This document shows, one piece after another, positions 26,795-35,404 of a DNA stretch of 64,000 nt; positions within the stretch are counted from its first letter, which is position 1; the number at the start of each line of letters is the position of its first letter. The position numbers and the translations under genes are program-made. The notes beneath the pieces were generated by a model. It saw only the letters and a list, made by a program, of their open reading frames with translations. It was not told where the DNA came from and searched no databases. Source of the stretch: Helicobacter_B zhangjianzhongii (GTDB taxonomy: Bacteria; Campylobacterota; Campylobacteria; Campylobacterales; Helicobacteraceae); assembly GCF_030249855.1 (NCBI RefSeq), contig NZ_JANURN010000009.1:43110-107109 (forward strand), given 5' to 3'.

Positions 26795-27454
26795 ATGCTT
26801 AAGCTTAAAATGTGCGGACTATGGAGAGAAGAGGATATAGCCTGTGTCAATGCGCTTGTGCCTGATTTTATCGGCTTTGTTTTTGCCAAAAGCCCCCGCC
26901 AAGTAAGCAAGCCAAAAGCTACGCATCTTAAATCACTCTTGCACCCGCAAATCCAAGCCGTAGGTGTCTTTGTGGATATGCCTTTAGAGCAGATCATAGA
27001 GCTTGTAGAATCTAGCGTGATTGATGTGATCCAGCTACACGATAGCCATTTGTGTGAGAGCGAAGAGATCTTTGAGAAGCGCGAGAGTAGAATCCACTTT
27101 TTGCAAGCACGCACCAAAGCCCCTATCATCAAAGCCATAGCCGCTACAAGCGCGCGCGCCATACTCGCCCAAGAGCATAGCTGCGCAGATATGCTACTGC
27201 TTGATAATGCCAAAGGTGGCAGTGGAGAGCAGTTTGACTGGGAGTATATAGAGCAAGCAAGAGATCAGGGCTTTAGGCGCGAATTTTTCCTAGCAGGAGG
27301 GCTAAATGCCAGCAATCTTGCCAAAGCCCTAGAGCTTAAGCCCTATGGCATAGATCTCTCTAAAGGGCTAGAATCCAATGGGCTAAAAGACTGCCAAAAA
27401 ATGCGCGATATTGTCGCTACAATCCGCCCAGCAATGAGACAATGCAGCAAGTAG
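26795..27454 (+). CDS. trpF: Phosphoribosylanthranilate isomerase
   Basis: 219-residue TIM-barrel enzyme of tryptophan synthesis. It starts LKMCGLWREEDI (the catalytic-cysteine motif KICG/KMCG), then GFVFAKSPRQVS, VGVFVDMPLEQI, VIQLHDSH, LLLDNAKGGSGEQFDW and FFLAGGLNASNL, and ends in GIDLSKGLES. It follows the YihY gene by two bases, so it is likely co-transcribed with it and not with trpBA. Around residue 88-95 the peptide SRIHFLQA comes from a TAGAATCCACTTTTTG copy of the dispersed repeat. Confidence 0.93.
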   Translation: MLKLKMCGLWREEDIACVNALVPDFIGFVFAKSPRQVSKPKATHLKSLLHPQIQAVGVFVDMPLEQIIELVESSVIDVIQLHDSHLCESEEIFEKRESRIHFLQARTKAPIIKAIAATSARAILAQEHSCADMLLLDNAKGGSGEQFDWEYIEQARDQGFRREFFLAGGLNASNLAKALELKPYGIDLSKGLESNGLKDCQKMRDIVATIRPAMRQCSK

Positions 27455-27498
27455 CGGCAGGGGTGAAAGATCGCGGATTCTAGGGCAAGTGTGCAAAG

Positions 27499-27531
27499 CT
27501 AGAATCCACTTTTTCAAAAAGTGGATTCTAG
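27499..27531. terminator. 33-base perfect palindrome after trpF, candidate terminator
   Basis: CTAGAATCCACTTTTT, one C, then AAAAAGTGGATTCTAG. It would form a 16-bp stem 45 bases after the trpF stop, with a T-run inside the stem rather than after it. Identical palindrome at 27741-27773. Terminator function is an inference. Confidence 0.5.
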
Positions 27532-27740
27532 GGGGTAGGCGATTCAGTCTTGGGTGGGCAATGCGGCAGTAAAGCAGGTTTTGTAAAGCAAACCAAGCTT
27601 TTTGAAGTAAAACAGGCTTTGTGAAAACGCTTTTTTCTCTCACTCGCGAGCCAACTCTCCTATCCCCTCCCCATCTCTCACTCGCGAGCGAGTGAAGCGA
27701 GCGTGGCGATCCATATTCTGCGCTAGCAAAAAGGGCATTG

Positions 27741-27773
27741 CTAGAATCCACTTTTTCAAAAAGTGGATTCTAG
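27741..27773. repeat. 33-base perfect palindrome upstream of glmS
   Basis: Exact second copy of the palindrome at 27499-27531, ending 56 bases before the glmS start, so it may lie in the glmS leader. Confidence 0.85.
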
Positions 27774-27828
27774 GGACAAGCACAACCACAGGCAAACTTC
27801 GCTACAATGCGCACAAAAAGGAGCAAAT

Positions 27829-29637
27829 ATGTGTGGGATAGTGGGCTACATCGGCACAAAAGAAAAACGAGAAATATTGCTTAGTGGATTAAAAGAGCTA
27901 GAGTATAGGGGCTATGATTCTGCGGGCTTTGCGGTGCTAGGAGAGGGCGAGCTGCTAGGGTTTAAAGCCACAGGCAAGCTTGAAAATCTAGCGGTAAAGA
28001 CAAAGGATTTTAACTCTAATGGATTTGGGCTTGGCATAGCGCATACAAGATGGGCTACACACGGCAAGCCCACAGAGGCAAACGCCCACCCCCACACAGG
28101 CGAGTGTAGCTATGTCGTGCATAATGGCATTATCGAAAACTACAAAGAGCTAAAAGAAGCATTGATAGCAAAAGGGCATAGATTTGTTAGCCAAACAGAC
28201 ACAGAAGTGATTGTGCATTTGTTTGAAGAGCATCTAAAGTCTGCCGACAATGCGCGTGCAGCGTGGGAGCAGACTGCTAAACGGCTAAAAGGAGCATACG
28301 CGACACTGCTTATCACAAAAGCCGCGCCTGATAGGATCTTTTATGCCAAAAGTGGTGCGCCTTTAATCATCGGTGCGCCAAAGACAAGCCTAGAAGATCC
28401 AAATGCTACTAGGGAGATATTTTTTGCCTCTTCAGATGCGCCGCTTATTGGGCTTGTGGATATGGTGGTGTATTTAGAAGATGGCGCGGTGGGGGATTCG
28501 CTAGACTTCCCTAGCCTAGAGCCTAAAGTTGCTTTGACGCATTCTAAATCCTATGCGCAGAAAAATGGCTTCCGCTACTTTATGGAGAAAGAGATCTATG
28601 AGCAAGAGCAAGTGCTGCTAGAGACTATGATGGGCAGAGTGAGAGAAGATGGCATAGGGCTTGATGAGCTAGATCCTAGGCTCTTTGAAGGCGTGAGTGA
28701 GATTAGTATCTGTGCGTGTGGGACAAGCTATCACGCAGGAATGGTGGGCAAATACCTCTTAGAGCGCAAGGCAAAGGTGCGCACCAATGTTACTCTTGCA
28801 AGTGAGCTGCGCTATGCCAAGCCTATTTTGCTGCAAGATGAGCTCTTTATCGTGATCTCTCAAAGTGGCGAGACGGCTGATACCCTAGAAGCCTTGAAAC
28901 TTGCCAAATCCCAAGGACTCCGCACGCTAGCAATCTGCAATGTCGATAACAGCTCTATCGTGCGAGAAGCCGATGCGGTGCTGCTCACACGCGCTGGGAT
29001 AGAAAAGGGCGTAGCTAGCACCAAAGCCTTTGCCACGCAGGTTATGGTGCTGTGGATTCTAAGCGTGTTTTTAGGAGTGCAAAGAGGGCTAATCGATGAA
29101 AAGGGGCGAAAAAGCGAGCGAGCAAGTATGATTGCTGCCATTGCTGCTACAAGGGTGGATATTGCCTTGCACGAGCGGCTTAAGCGACTCTCTAAGCGGT
29201 ATTTACACGGACACGGATTTTTCTTCATCGGGCGAGATGTGTTCTACCCACTAGCCTTAGAGGGTGCATTGAAGCTCAAAGAAATCAGCTATTTGCACGC
29301 AGAGGGCTATGCAAGCGGTGAGATGAAGCACGGACCTATCGCGCTAGTTGATGCCAATCTCTTCACCATAGCCCTTATGCCAAAGCACCTACTCTATGAA
29401 AAAATCGCTTCTAATGTCGAGGAGCTAAGTGCTAGAGATGCGACTATTTGCGCGATCGCTCAAGAGGAATTTGCTCTAGCAGATGATTGGATCAAGATCA
29501 AAGAAGCCCATAGCTATATGGAAGAGTTTTTTTCTATGATGGTAGCCCTCCAGCTACTAGCTCTTGAAATTTCTGTGCGGCTTGGCAATGATGTGGATAT
29601 GCCAAGAAATCTTGCTAAGTCCGTTACCGTGGAGTAA
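27829..29637 (+). CDS. glmS: Glutamine--fructose-6-phosphate aminotransferase (isomerizing)
   Basis: 602 residues. The ATG at 27829 (MCGIVGYIG) is preceded by AAAAGGAG; this start exposes the catalytic Cys after Met removal, so an upstream in-frame start is wrong. N-terminal class II glutaminase: CGIVGYIG, LEYRGYDSAGFA, AHTRWATHG. C-terminal isomerase: two SIS domains with CGTSYHAGM, SQSGETADTLEAL, EGALKLKEISYLHAEGYASGEMKHGPIALV, and the terminal PRNLAKSVTVE. It makes glucosamine-6-phosphate for peptidoglycan and lipid A. Confidence 0.96.
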   Translation: MCGIVGYIGTKEKREILLSGLKELEYRGYDSAGFAVLGEGELLGFKATGKLENLAVKTKDFNSNGFGLGIAHTRWATHGKPTEANAHPHTGECSYVVHNGIIENYKELKEALIAKGHRFVSQTDTEVIVHLFEEHLKSADNARAAWEQTAKRLKGAYATLLITKAAPDRIFYAKSGAPLIIGAPKTSLEDPNATREIFFASSDAPLIGLVDMVVYLEDGAVGDSLDFPSLEPKVALTHSKSYAQKNGFRYFMEKEIYEQEQVLLETMMGRVREDGIGLDELDPRLFEGVSEISICACGTSYHAGMVGKYLLERKAKVRTNVTLASELRYAKPILLQDELFIVISQSGETADTLEALKLAKSQGLRTLAICNVDNSSIVREADAVLLTRAGIEKGVASTKAFATQVMVLWILSVFLGVQRGLIDEKGRKSERASMIAAIAATRVDIALHERLKRLSKRYLHGHGFFFIGRDVFYPLALEGALKLKEISYLHAEGYASGEMKHGPIALVDANLFTIALMPKHLLYEKIASNVEELSARDATICAIAQEEFALADDWIKIKEAHSYMEEFFSMMVALQLLALEISVRLGNDVDMPRNLAKSVTVE

Positions 29638-29692
29638 GCAATGCTAGAGCCAAAGTGGGCTAGCTAGAATCCACATTGATTTAGGAGTGATG

Positions 29693-30811
29693 ATGTTTGA
29701 GCTTTTACACACCAATGATGGAGCGCGTGCAGGCAAGCTGCATTTAGCGCACTCTATCGTGCCTACACCTGTGTTTATGCCAGTAGGCACGCAAGCTTGT
29801 GTGAAAGGACTTGATGCCACAGATTTAGGCGAGATCCTGCAAGCAAAGCTTATCCTAGCCAACACCTACCACACTTATTTGCGCCCGGGTGCTGCGATTA
29901 TGAAAGAGTTTGGCGGGGTGCATAACTTTAGCGGATTTAATGCAAGCTTTTTAAGTGATTCTGGTGGGTTTCAGGCATTTAGCCTTGGGGCAAATGTGAA
30001 AAAGACAGATTCTGGCGTGTGGTTTAGCTCGCATATTGATGGGAGCAAGCATCTCTTCACCCCAGAATCCGTGCTTGATATGCAATACGCGCTTAATAGC
30101 GATATTATGATGGTGCTAGATGATTTGATCGCCCTGCCTGCTACACAAGAGCGACTAGCCCTAAGTGTAGAGACCACGACCAAATGGGCTAAACGCTCCA
30201 TCGCCTACCACAAAGAGCAAAAAGATTTAGGCAAAGCCAGCACAAATCATCTCTTTGGCATTGTGCAAGGCGGGGTGAGCGAGCAGTTTCGCACACAAAG
30301 CGCGCTAGAGTTGCGCGAGCTAGACTTTGATGGCTACGCGCTTGGCGGACTTGCTGTGGGCGAGAGCGCAGAGGAGATGTATGCCACAATCGCCCACACC
30401 ACGCCCTTGCTCCCAGAATCTAAGCCGCGCTATCTTATGGGCGTGGGCACGCCGGAGAATTTGATCGAGGCAATCCATCGCGGAGTGGATATGTTTGACT
30501 GCGTGATGCCTTGTAGAAATGCGCGAAATGGCACGCTTTTTACACACTTTGGCAAGCTTAATATCAAAAACTCTTGCTACAAAAACGATCCTGCGCCTAT
30601 TGATCCTGCTTGTGCGTGCTACACTTGCACGCGCTACTCTCGTGCGTATTTGCACCATCTAAATAAAGCCCAAGAGCTTACCTACCACCGCCTAGCCACT
30701 TTGCATAATCTTAGCTACTACCTAGAGCTTATGCGTGCTGCAAGAGAAGCGATAATGCACGATAAATGGCTAGAATTTAGGGCAGAGTTTTATGCCAAAA
30801 GACAAGCTTAA
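29693..30811 (+). CDS. tgt: Queuine tRNA-ribosyltransferase
   Basis: Exchanges guanine 34 for preQ1 in GUN-anticodon tRNAs. I prefer ATG 29693 because AGGAG then has a five-base spacing; GTG 29687 and ATG 29690 are too close. The 372-residue length is normal. Motifs: VFMPVGTQACVKG, LANTYHTYLRPG, FLSDSGGFQAFSLG with the catalytic Asp, GIVQGGV, GYALGGLAVGE, RYLMGVGTPENLIEA, and the zinc site CACYTC...H near residues 305-335. Confidence 0.95.
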   Translation: MFELLHTNDGARAGKLHLAHSIVPTPVFMPVGTQACVKGLDATDLGEILQAKLILANTYHTYLRPGAAIMKEFGGVHNFSGFNASFLSDSGGFQAFSLGANVKKTDSGVWFSSHIDGSKHLFTPESVLDMQYALNSDIMMVLDDLIALPATQERLALSVETTTKWAKRSIAYHKEQKDLGKASTNHLFGIVQGGVSEQFRTQSALELRELDFDGYALGGLAVGESAEEMYATIAHTTPLLPESKPRYLMGVGTPENLIEAIHRGVDMFDCVMPCRNARNGTLFTHFGKLNIKNSCYKNDPAPIDPACACYTCTRYSRAYLHHLNKAQELTYHRLATLHNLSYYLELMRAAREAIMHDKWLEFRAEFYAKRQA

Positions 30812-30826
30812 CCACAAAGGAGCAAT

Positions 30827-31219
30827 ATGAAATACCAAGAAATCACCAAGCAAGGTATCAATAAACTTATGGATAGCTTTTATGCCAAAGTGCGTGCGGA
30901 TACAGGCGAACTAGGCAAGATCTTCCGCGATACTATCGGCGATGATGATGAGAGCTGGGAGAAGCATAAGACAAAAATCGCTGCATTTTGGGGTGGGATT
31001 TTCCTAGGGGAGCAGGAGTATCGCGGTGCGCCTTTGCGCGCGCATTTAGATCTGCCACCATTCCCAAGGGAGCTTTTTACCCAATGGCTCAATCTCTTTG
31101 CGCAATCTGTGCAGCAAATCTTTGAAGCCCCTTGTGCGCAGCAGATCCTGCAAAGAGCGCAAGCCATTGCCGCGCGTTTTCAATATGTCTTATACGATAT
31201 GCCACATAAGGAGAGCTAA
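30827..31219 (+). CDS. Group III truncated haemoglobin
   Basis: 130 residues resembling the C. jejuni Ctb family. Visible features include FYAKVRADTGELGKIF near the B/E helices, WEKHKTKIAAFWGGIFLGEQEY with the probable Trp and Tyr pocket residues, and the stretch LRAHLDLPPFPRELFTQWLNLF containing the proximal His (AHLDLP). Ctb-type globins bind oxygen and modulate respiration or nitrosative stress. AAGGAG precedes the ATG. The stop overlaps the next start by one base (TAATG). Confidence 0.85.
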   Translation: MKYQEITKQGINKLMDSFYAKVRADTGELGKIFRDTIGDDDESWEKHKTKIAAFWGGIFLGEQEYRGAPLRAHLDLPPFPRELFTQWLNLFAQSVQQIFEAPCAQQILQRAQAIAARFQYVLYDMPHKES

Positions 31220-32442
31220 TGCAAAAGATGGAGCAAGTTGTATTCCTTGATTTAAAGGCGCAGTTTAGCGATATAGAAAAAGAAGTCCTATCAGGTGTGC
31301 AAGAGGTATGCCAAAGCGCAGAGTTTGTGCTAGGGAGCGCGGTTAGTGAGTTTGAGCAAAGCTTTAGCGATTATATATTCTCCTATGAGAGTGCGCCAAA
31401 GCCAAGCCTAGAGCAAGCCCTAGAGCAGCGCATACAAGATCTTAGCCATAGCACCCACCCCAATCGCTGTGTAGGCGTGGGCAATGGCACAGACGCGCTA
31501 GAAATCGCCATAGCAGCCCTTGATCTCCCGCCAAAAAGCGAGATCTTAATCCCAGCAAATGCGTATTTTGCCTGTGTAGAAGCGGTGCTAAATGCCGGTA
31601 TGAGGGCTGTGATTGTGGATTGTGAAGAAGATGGGAGCTTTATGCCAAAGGATTCTATGATCACGCCTAATATGCGTGCGATTTTGTGCGTGCATTTGTA
31701 TGGGGTTATGCAAGATATAAGCGCGTTTGAAGCATTTGCTACAAAGCATCGCTTAAAGCTTATAGAAGACTGCGCCCAAGCCCACGGCGCAAGCGATGAA
31801 AAGGGACGCAAGGCAGGGAGTATCGGCGATATTGCGTGCTTTAGCTTCTATCCGGGGAAAAATCTAGGCTGCTATGGCGATGGCGGCGCGGTAGTCTCAA
31901 AAGATATATCCCTAGTGCAAAAAGCGCGCGAGATAGCCAACCACGGACAAAAATTCCATAATGGTATATGGGATAAAAACAACCACTACACCCTAGGGCG
32001 CAACTCTAGGCTTGATAGTATTCAAGCAAAGATCCTGCATATCAAGCTCCCCAAGCTCTCCCAGCATAATGCCCATAGAATGCGCTGTGCTAGGGAGTAT
32101 TGCACGCAGCTTGAGCGATTTGCTTACCTAAAGCTTCCTAGTGTGTTTGCCCAGAGTGTGTGGCATTTGTTTGTTATAGAGTGCTGTGGGCTGGCAGAAT
32201 CTAAGCGCGATAGGCTACTAGCATTTTTGCGCCAAAATGGCATAGAGTGCGGCGTGCATTATCCGCACGCATTAAGTGATATTGCGACCTTGCAAGCCCA
32301 TAGCGATGTAACTATCCATAGCTCGCCTAATGCCTCAAGAAGATCGCATAATATCCTTAGCCTGCCTATTGGCGAGCATTTGGACTTCTCACATATCGCC
32401 TATATCGCACAAGTTTTAGCAGACTTTGAGCAAACACTCTAG
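31219..32442 (+). CDS. DegT/DnrJ/EryC1-family sugar aminotransferase
   Basis: PLP-dependent aminotransferase of 407 residues acting on nucleotide-linked keto sugars. Family features: N-terminal VVFLDLKAQFSDIEKEV, GVGNGTDALEIAI (cofactor phosphate loop), VHLYGVMQDI, IEDCAQAHGAS, CFSFYPGKNLGCYGDGGAVVS with the Schiff-base Lys, NHGQ and GRNSRLDSIQAKIL, and C-terminal GIECGVHYPHAL. The sequence is close in style to FdtB/QdtB enzymes that make 3-amino-3,6-dideoxyhexoses, but the sugar is uncertain. It overlaps the globin stop by one base. Confidence 0.85.
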   Translation: MQKMEQVVFLDLKAQFSDIEKEVLSGVQEVCQSAEFVLGSAVSEFEQSFSDYIFSYESAPKPSLEQALEQRIQDLSHSTHPNRCVGVGNGTDALEIAIAALDLPPKSEILIPANAYFACVEAVLNAGMRAVIVDCEEDGSFMPKDSMITPNMRAILCVHLYGVMQDISAFEAFATKHRLKLIEDCAQAHGASDEKGRKAGSIGDIACFSFYPGKNLGCYGDGGAVVSKDISLVQKAREIANHGQKFHNGIWDKNNHYTLGRNSRLDSIQAKILHIKLPKLSQHNAHRMRCAREYCTQLERFAYLKLPSVFAQSVWHLFVIECCGLAESKRDRLLAFLRQNGIECGVHYPHALSDIATLQAHSDVTIHSSPNASRRSHNILSLPIGEHLDFSHIAYIAQVLADFEQTL

Positions 32443-32736
32443 CTTTAGGCGCGTGCTATGAGAAGCAGGCTATGACATAGCCTTAAGCCGATTATAAATA
32501 CGCGCTTTTCTCTGCATCTTATCGTAGCTTTTAGGGCTAGATTTATCATTACAAGATAAGCCCAGATACACAGAGTGCGCTAGATTATCGCATAGAGATC
32601 TAGTTTCGCTCCCTAGATTTGAGATATTTATCCACTACATTAAGCGACTTCTAAGGGGGGGGGGGGGGTTAAAATATCACGCCTAAAATTACTTAGCTAT
32701 GGCAAGGGATTTTAGAGTATATTTTTGGAGTTTTAT
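32443..32736. other. Intergenic region with a 14-G tract upstream of a lipoprotein gene
   Basis: No credible ORF and none of the common repeat families. The notable feature is a run of 14 G (32655-32668) about 70 bases ahead of the lipoprotein start. A TAAAAT sequence directly follows the tract. Confidence 0.6.
32655..32668. repeat. Intergenic poly-G tract (14 G), candidate promoter contingency locus
   Basis: Homopolymer of the length known to slip in Helicobacter and Campylobacter. It is non-coding, so length change would alter promoter spacing or leader structure of the gene starting at 32737, not a reading frame. Confidence 0.75.
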
Positions 32737-33105
32737 ATGAAGAAGTCTTTGTTGTTCTGTGTTGTTGTGGGGGCGTTGTTTTTCGCTGGGTGTTCGCAAA
32801 ATGTCGCGAGATTTTCTGTGGCTTCTACGGGGAATCTTCCTCTTACAAATGTCAAAAAGGGTGAGTATGTCAAGGGGAAAGATTGTATTTGGCATCTGTT
32901 TGGATTCCCACTTGGTAATACGCAAAACCGCGTGAGTGGTGCTGTGGCAAAGGCTCTTGAAGTCGCTGCAAAAAAGGATAAAGCAGGTGTCGGCGCAAGC
33001 GATGCGCTTGTCAATGTCGATGTAAGCGCGTCATTTTGGAGCTTAATCATCATCGGCAAAAGCTGCTACACTGCTAAAGGTCAGCCTATCACCACTACTC
33101 ACTAA
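32737..33105 (+). CDS. Small predicted lipoprotein, unknown function
   Basis: ATG at 32737 has GGAG six bases upstream and gives 122 residues (an ATG 12 bases earlier overlaps the ribosome site). The signal peptide MKKSLLFCVVVGALFFAGC has a clear lipobox with Cys at residue 19. The mature part has KGEYVKGKDCIWHLFGFPLGN and ends DVSASFWSLIIIGKSCYTAKGQP. The pattern resembles TRL-like or similar short envelope lipoproteins, but I cannot name a family firmly. Expression may vary with the upstream poly-G tract. Confidence 0.7.
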   Translation: MKKSLLFCVVVGALFFAGCSQNVARFSVASTGNLPLTNVKKGEYVKGKDCIWHLFGFPLGNTQNRVSGAVAKALEVAAKKDKAGVGASDALVNVDVSASFWSLIIIGKSCYTAKGQPITTTH

Positions 33106-33251
33106 TCGTGCTAGCACCAATGCTTTTCGCGCCCTGCTGGGGCGCACTTAGACTCTCTCTATTTTCAAACTCTTTGTGATTTTCCCTAGATCTAGGACTA
33201 CAAGCTATGCCTAGGACTTGCCCTAGCCACAATGCGCCAAAGCAGTAGGAT

Positions 33252-33770
33252 CTAAATGCCAAGCATACCATTAAAGTCATTATCGACTTTGAGTATATCA
33301 AGCGCGCAAGCGATCATTCCGCGATGATGTGTGGCGTGAGTAAGTATCCCTAGGATAAACTGAAACACAGGCTTTTGCATAGCTCCCCACGGGAAATGGA
33401 TTGTTTTAATGGCACTAAAGTCGCTTTCATTGATGTTTTCAATAATATCTAGGATATAGCTATCTAGCACCTCTCTTGCGGCAAAGAGATTGCTTGTATC
33501 ATCGATGATTTGCGGCTTGAAAGCAAATGGCTCTGCAAGCATTGCCTCAATCTTTGAGCTACTAGGGGCTTTGGCACAAAATGATGAAAAATAATCCTTA
33601 AAAAAACTCGCATCCCCAGCACTATAATGCACCATTGTCCCAAGGATTGACTTATAGTATAGCCCCATATCTTTGGTAAGCACATTTTCATCAAGCCCTT
33701 CTAGCACGGCTATCATTTTTTTGTTCGCTTCTTGATTGTATCTGCCTTGTAGTCGTAGTAGCTCTTTCAT
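33252..33770 (-). CDS. DinB-family protein (putative metal-dependent four-helix bundle)
   Basis: 172 residues. DinB/YfiT-like pattern with a N-terminal RYNQEANKKMI helix, LGTMVHYSAGDASFFKDYF carrying the first His, and a C-terminal LGILTHATHHRGMIACAL carrying the other two His residues of the metal triad. AAGGAG precedes the ATG. Members are thiol transferases or of unknown activity; the exact role is not predictable here. It is divergent from dapF. Confidence 0.8.
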   Translation of the reverse strand: MKELLRLQGRYNQEANKKMIAVLEGLDENVLTKDMGLYYKSILGTMVHYSAGDASFFKDYFSSFCAKAPSSSKIEAMLAEPFAFKPQIIDDTSNLFAAREVLDSYILDIIENINESDFSAIKTIHFPWGAMQKPVFQFILGILTHATHHRGMIACALDILKVDNDFNGMLGI

Positions 33771-33870
33771 ATTCTCTCCTTAAGTATCGCGGATCTGCTA
33801 CAATTATGTGCAAGTCTTGTTTAGATTTGGCTTAAGCTTTGCAAGAAGCCTAGGCTCTCAAGGAGAGATG

Positions 33871-35379
33871 ATGATTTTGTATAAATACTGCGCCAATGGC
33901 AATGACTTTTTAGTATTCCACACGCTTGATAGGCAGGGCGATTATAGCGAGCTTGCACGCAGGGTGTGCGATCGCCATAATGGTATCGGCGCAGATGGAC
34001 TTGTGGCATTACTGCCCTTTAGCGATGAGGCGATCGCCTATCAGTGGGATTTCTACAATGCCGATGGCTCGCGTGCAAATATGTGCGGCAATGCCTCTAG
34101 ATGTGTCGCGCACTATGCCTACAACCTAGGGCTAGCCCCTAAGACTCATCGCTTCATCACGCACTCAAGTATGCAAGCACAGATCATCAAAGTCAGCGTG
34201 CAAGGCGAGATCGTCTCTAGCAATCTTGGGCTATATCGCAATCTGTTTGCCCTAAGTGCGCTGCCTAGCGAGCTAGCGCAAAAAGTGGATTCTAGTGTGC
34301 CTAAGGATTTAGCCGCGACTTTGCTAAATCCATCAAGGTGGCATTACATCGACACAGGCGTGCCGCATTTGGTGTGCTTCGTGCAAGAGTGGTTTGATCA
34401 TTCTAGCCCTAGTCTCAAGGCGTTTATGCAAGAGCTTCGCATACACTTTAATGCCAATGTCAATCTCGCCTATGCAAGCGATGAAATCTATCTAGCGACC
34501 TATGAAAGAGGGGTAGAAGACATCACGCTTGCGTGTGGGACGGGTATGGCGGCGGTTTTGCTAGTGGGGCATATCGCGTATGGGCTGGATGGGAGTGCGG
34601 TTTTGGTGCCGCCTAGTGGGGATAGGTTGGAGCTATGGTGTGAATCTGTTTCTAAAGGGGATTCGGTCTTGCTTGGTGGGGATTCGGCTTGTGGGCTAGA
34701 ATCGTGGATTTCATCGCCGCGCTGCGTCAATAGACACCCAAGTCTTATTTCCTTGCGCGGCTTGAAAACAAGCGAAGCGGTGCAAGGCGCAAGCCTTGCA
34801 GGTTTCTTTAGTAAAAGCCCCGATTCTAGCACCACAATCCTAGAATCCCAGAGCAGCTGTGGGGATTGGGCTTGTGGGCTAGAATCCCAAGGCGGCTTTA
34901 CAAAACAAGCTGAAAACAAAACCACCGCAAGTGAAAAATCCGCCGAAAGTAAAAAAGTGGATTCTAGCAATAAAGCCTTTTTATCGTCATTGCGAGCCGA
35001 CTTGTCGGCGTGGCAATCCACACAAAAATCTACCACCCCCCTAGAATCCACTTTTGATAAATCGCCAAAGACTGAAATCGTGTTTGATACAAAAGCCGCA
35101 GGCGGCAGGATTTTTGATGAAAAAGCGGGGTTGTGCAGCCTTTTGCGCGGAGATAAGACTGAGCGTCTATCGCACAAGCAAAAGGCAAACTCCCCGCTTT
35201 TTCGCGAAAAGCCAACGCCCGCAAATCAAAACGCAGTTTCTTTAGAAAAAATGGATTCTAGTAGCAAGCTCCCCACCCTAGCCCACATCAATGAGCTAGA
35301 ATCTAACGCCTATATCGGCGATATGGAAGTGTTTTTGCAAGGAGAAGTGCGGTGCGTAGCGGTCTGCCAGACTTGCTAG
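33871..35379 (+). CDS. dapF: Diaminopimelate epimerase carrying a roughly 200-residue repeat-derived insert
   Basis: Epimerises LL-DAP to meso-DAP for lysine and peptidoglycan. ATG 33871 has AAGGAG at five bases; ATG 33868 is closer. Both active-site cysteines are present: NMCGNASRC near residue 70 and LACGTGMAAV near residue 225. The family is about 250-280 residues, but this protein has 502. After GDRLELWCE... (about residue 270) it enters a low-complexity segment made of translated genomic repeats. It resumes native sequence at YIGDMEVFLQGEV (about 475), which matches the family's final strand pair. The insert therefore lies in a loop just before the last beta strands. A shorter repeat peptide (QKVDSSVPKD) sits near residue 140. 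Confidence 0.85.
   Translation: MILYKYCANGNDFLVFHTLDRQGDYSELARRVCDRHNGIGADGLVALLPFSDEAIAYQWDFYNADGSRANMCGNASRCVAHYAYNLGLAPKTHRFITHSSMQAQIIKVSVQGEIVSSNLGLYRNLFALSALPSELAQKVDSSVPKDLAATLLNPSRWHYIDTGVPHLVCFVQEWFDHSSPSLKAFMQELRIHFNANVNLAYASDEIYLATYERGVEDITLACGTGMAAVLLVGHIAYGLDGSAVLVPPSGDRLELWCESVSKGDSVLLGGDSACGLESWISSPRCVNRHPSLISLRGLKTSEAVQGASLAGFFSKSPDSSTTILESQSSCGDWACGLESQGGFTKQAENKTTASEKSAESKKVDSSNKAFLSSLRADLSAWQSTQKSTTPLESTFDKSPKTEIVFDTKAAGGRIFDEKAGLCSLLRGDKTERLSHKQKANSPLFREKPTPANQNAVSLEKMDSSSKLPTLAHINELESNAYIGDMEVFLQGEVRCVAVCQTC
34680..35225. repeat. Composite repeat block inside dapF
   Basis: Contains a long nested palindrome (34685-34860, centre ATAGAC-ACCCA-AGTCTTAT), GTGGATTCTAG-type motifs at about 34965 and 35040, a CATTGCGAG hairpin (34985-35020, inner stem GCCGAC/GTCGGC), and a second nested palindrome (35095-35225). 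The 35095-35225 unit recurs almost base for base at 38422-38540 in non-coding DNA, and the 34855-35060 part recurs at 36120-36340. Confidence 0.85.
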
Positions 35380-35404
35380 CACACTTGCGTGATAAGGATA
35401 CACA

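Larger units (their letters stand above)
27455..27828. repeat. Non-coding repeat mosaic between trpF and glmS
   Basis: No credible gene. It contains two identical 33-base perfect palindromes (27499-27531 and 27741-27773). It also contains the GGGGGTAGGCGATTCAGTCTTG block shared with 17170 and 37880, TTTTGAAGTAAAACAGGCTTTG shared with 17320, and a CACTCGCGAG...CGTGGCGATCC hairpin near 27680-27715. The glmS promoter must lie within or just after this mosaic. Confidence 0.75.
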
